From the NCBI GenBank assembly GCA_949295505.1, contig CASFLH010000027.1:1-42218 (forward strand): DNA of 42,218 nt. The letters run 5' to 3'. Both the position numbers and the translations under genes were made by a program. The stretch is from an uncultured Spirochaetales bacterium. Its GTDB lineage: Bacteria; Spirochaetota; Spirochaetia; Sphaerochaetales; Sphaerochaetaceae. Below are positions 40,866 through 42,218 of the stretch, in pieces (position 1 is the first letter of the stretch; each line of letters opens with the position of its first letter). The notes under the pieces are model-generated. The model worked only from the letters and a program-made list of their open reading frames with translations, was not told the DNA's origin and ran no database searches.

Positions 40866-42218
40866 CAGGAACATCCCTGCCGCAGCAGACCCACAGCTGG
40901 AAAGGGCTTCCGTTCCAGCTTCCTCGGCAGAAGAGCCACCTCCTACCGTTGCAAGAGAACGCACCATAAGCGGATTCTCACTTTCTGCATCATAGAAAGA
41001 AAGTCTGGCCTCGGCTCTCACATGCACCCTGTCATCTTTTTCAGTAGACCCCGTGATTCCGGCTCTCAGAATCACATAGTTCTCGAGCGATGGAAATGCC
41101 CTACGCGCGAAGTCAAGCACATCGCTCTCCTCCTCCCCGTAGCCTCTGACAACCAGATACCCTTCGGCAGAAGAGGCTTCAAGATAAGAAGAGAAGGAGC
41201 TGTACGCAGGAGATGCATCCAGCTGGACACCATCTTCCCCGTACTCAGCAACCGCGATTACCGTATCCTCAGAGTATTCCTCACTACGGTCCTCATAGCT
41301 ATATACAATGGAAGAAGATTCCAGCAGATCAAGAAACTGGTCCAAGAATCCTTCAAAAGCCTTGGAAGCTATGGAATCGATAAGCTCCTCTGGAACATGG
41401 ACGGAGAAACGGAGCTCACCCTTCCAGAGCATATAGGGGTTCGTGCGGAAGAAACGGGCATCTCCTTCCCCGTCGGTACGAAGCACAGCAGAGGCTGTCA
41501 TCATGCTGCCATCCCCACGCACCATCGGATAAGCCACTTCGACAAGCCCGTTCACCACATCCGGATGCAGCAAGCCTTTCATGCGCCGCATATGCACGGA
41601 CACATCTGTCCCATCTGCTCCTCTCTCTACGGATATCCCGATATTCCGAAGATACTCCGTCGCGCGTGCAAGCAGAGCCTCCGGAGCATAATCCTCATTA
41701 AGGACAGGGCCGGAGAGGGAAAGATCGAGAGCTTCCAGCACTGCAATCAGGGCTTTCGTATCCTCATTGCCACGATAACGCTCTATGGCAGAAGACAGCA
41801 ACCGCCCTATTTCCTCGGTCCTCTCCAATGAAGCTGAATACTCAGCATCCCGGCTGCTGTAATACACATTCTCCGGCATTTCCAGCATAACGTAATAAAC
41901 GGCACCCTCGTTTGCTGGAGCAACATATGTATTTGAGATAAAAGCAGAGAGAGAGGCTATTGAACCTGTCTGAAGAAGTTCCCTGTAATATGGGGAGACT
42001 GCGTCATATCCCAGATCTGTTCCCAATTCCTCTAGCACATTCATATATGCCGCAGCACGCGCCGCAGCCTCATCCCGGCCAACACCTGATGACACGAACA
42101 CTGCCATGCCTGCATGCCTTGGCGTAACCCTTGTCCATTCAGGACCTTCCGAAGAAATGAACGTAGCGCAGGATACAGAAAGAAGCAGAATCAGCGCAAA
42201 CAGAAGGGACTTCCTCAA
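40854..42218 (-). CDS. Putative lipoprotein, N-terminus at the window edge
   Basis: At least 454 residues are open to the right edge. The first codons read TTG-AGG-AAG (LRKSLLFALILLLSVSC), a lipoprotein signal with lipid Cys 17 in this frame; the real ATG probably lies just outside. The segment FVSSGVGRDEAAARAAAYMNVLEELG near residue 42 recalls the repeated-Ala helix of LPP20-like lipoproteins. Further copies of strand-helix pattern follow (SAEGYLVVRGYGEEESDVLDFARRAF), and a similar Ala-rich helix closes the protein (SSAEEAGTEALSSCGSAAAGMF). Function unknown. It converges on nfo with a 12-base overlap. Confidence 0.7.
   Translation of the reverse strand: MRKSLLFALILLLSVSCATFISSEGPEWTRVTPRHAGMAVFVSSGVGRDEAAARAAAYMNVLEELGTDLGYDAVSPYYRELLQTGSIASLSAFISNTYVAPANEGAVYYVMLEMPENVYYSSRDAEYSASLERTEEIGRLLSSAIERYRGNEDTKALIAVLEALDLSLSGPVLNEDYAPEALLARATEYLRNIGISVERGADGTDVSVHMRRMKGLLHPDVVNGLVEVAYPMVRGDGSMMTASAVLRTDGEGDARFFRTNPYMLWKGELRFSVHVPEELIDSIASKAFEGFLDQFLDLLESSSIVYSYEDRSEEYSEDTVIAVAEYGEDGVQLDASPAYSSFSSYLEASSAEGYLVVRGYGEEESDVLDFARRAFPSLENYVILRAGITGSTEKDDRVHVRAEARLSFYDAESENPLMVRSLATVGGGSSAEEAGTEALSSCGSAAAGMFLSVL

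Noticed and set aside
41022-41831. 269-codon open frame on the plus strand opposite the lipoprotein gene
   Set aside because: It lies wholly antisense to a reading frame with a lipoprotein signal and steady codon pattern. Its product has no recognisable motif and no ribosome site.
1-42218. CRISPR array, transposase, phage genes or rRNA
   Set aside because: No regularly spaced repeats, transposase or integrase motifs, phage structural genes or rRNA-like stretches were seen in the whole window.

Overview
The window is about 42 kb of ordinary-looking bacterial chromosome, with no insertion sequence, prophage, CRISPR array or rRNA. Gene content suggests a spirochaete, most likely a Sphaerochaetaceae-like gut or fermentative lineage. 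The supporting features are a DUF3842 protein, a signal-peptide patatin fused to an outer-membrane barrel, carbohydrate ABC transporters without a dedicated ATPase, an M16C peptidase, and a one-domain YbbR protein next to CdaA. This placement is inference from gene families; no rRNA or complete tRNA was available to test it.

Layout. 1-3.4 kb: a possible tRNA 3' end, an outer-membrane protein with a duplicated domain (-), a LOG-family enzyme (+) and a sugar nucleotidyltransferase (-). 3.6-7.4 kb (+): a sugar-type ABC importer (two permeases, binding protein) with a TIM-barrel isomerase-like enzyme. 7.4-8.8 kb: a MerR regulator (-), radC (+) and a near-empty gap. 8.8-16.5 kb (-): a complete histidine operon hisGDCBHAF(IE), ending in a translationally coupled pentapeptide-repeat protein and preceded by what looks like a ribosome-dependent attenuator with an 18-residue leader peptide. 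16.5-19.1 kb: a DUF308 membrane protein, a YjjG-like HAD phosphatase, an FKBP lipoprotein and two small genes. 19.1-40.0 kb (-): 22 co-directional genes, mostly overlapping or nearly so. In transcription order they are M16C peptidase, glpK, cdaA, ybbR-like, acpS, truA, a divergent uracil-DNA-glycosylase-like protein, priA, DUF3842, an ECF transporter (A, A', T, S), a P-loop kinase, def, fmt, patatin-barrel, a YhcC-like radical SAM protein, two-subunit class I fumarase, an MFS exporter and a small HEYGH protein. 40.0-42.2 kb: nfo (+) and a lipoprotein (-) that runs off the right edge.

Two regulatory signals stand out. First, the DNA before hisG encodes a short peptide with the codon run His-Ile-His-His, followed by three mutually exclusive RNA hairpins ending in a U-tract terminator. 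This is a textbook arrangement for amino-acid attenuation. Second, several genes without a Shine-Dalgarno sequence have a TANNNT -10-like hexamer exactly 6 nt before the ATG: the his leader peptide, merR, glpK, the M16C gene and nfo. The LOG gene and the yjjG-like gene have it at 7 nt. Three of them also have a good -35 box at 17-bp spacing. This predicts leaderless transcripts starting at or next to the A of the start codon, alongside ordinary SD-led genes inside operons.

The his genes form one biosynthetic unit. The fused HisB phosphatase domain lacks the zinc-ligand cysteines of the E. coli enzyme, in a form I associate with Bacteroidota, so acquisition of the operon by transfer is worth testing.
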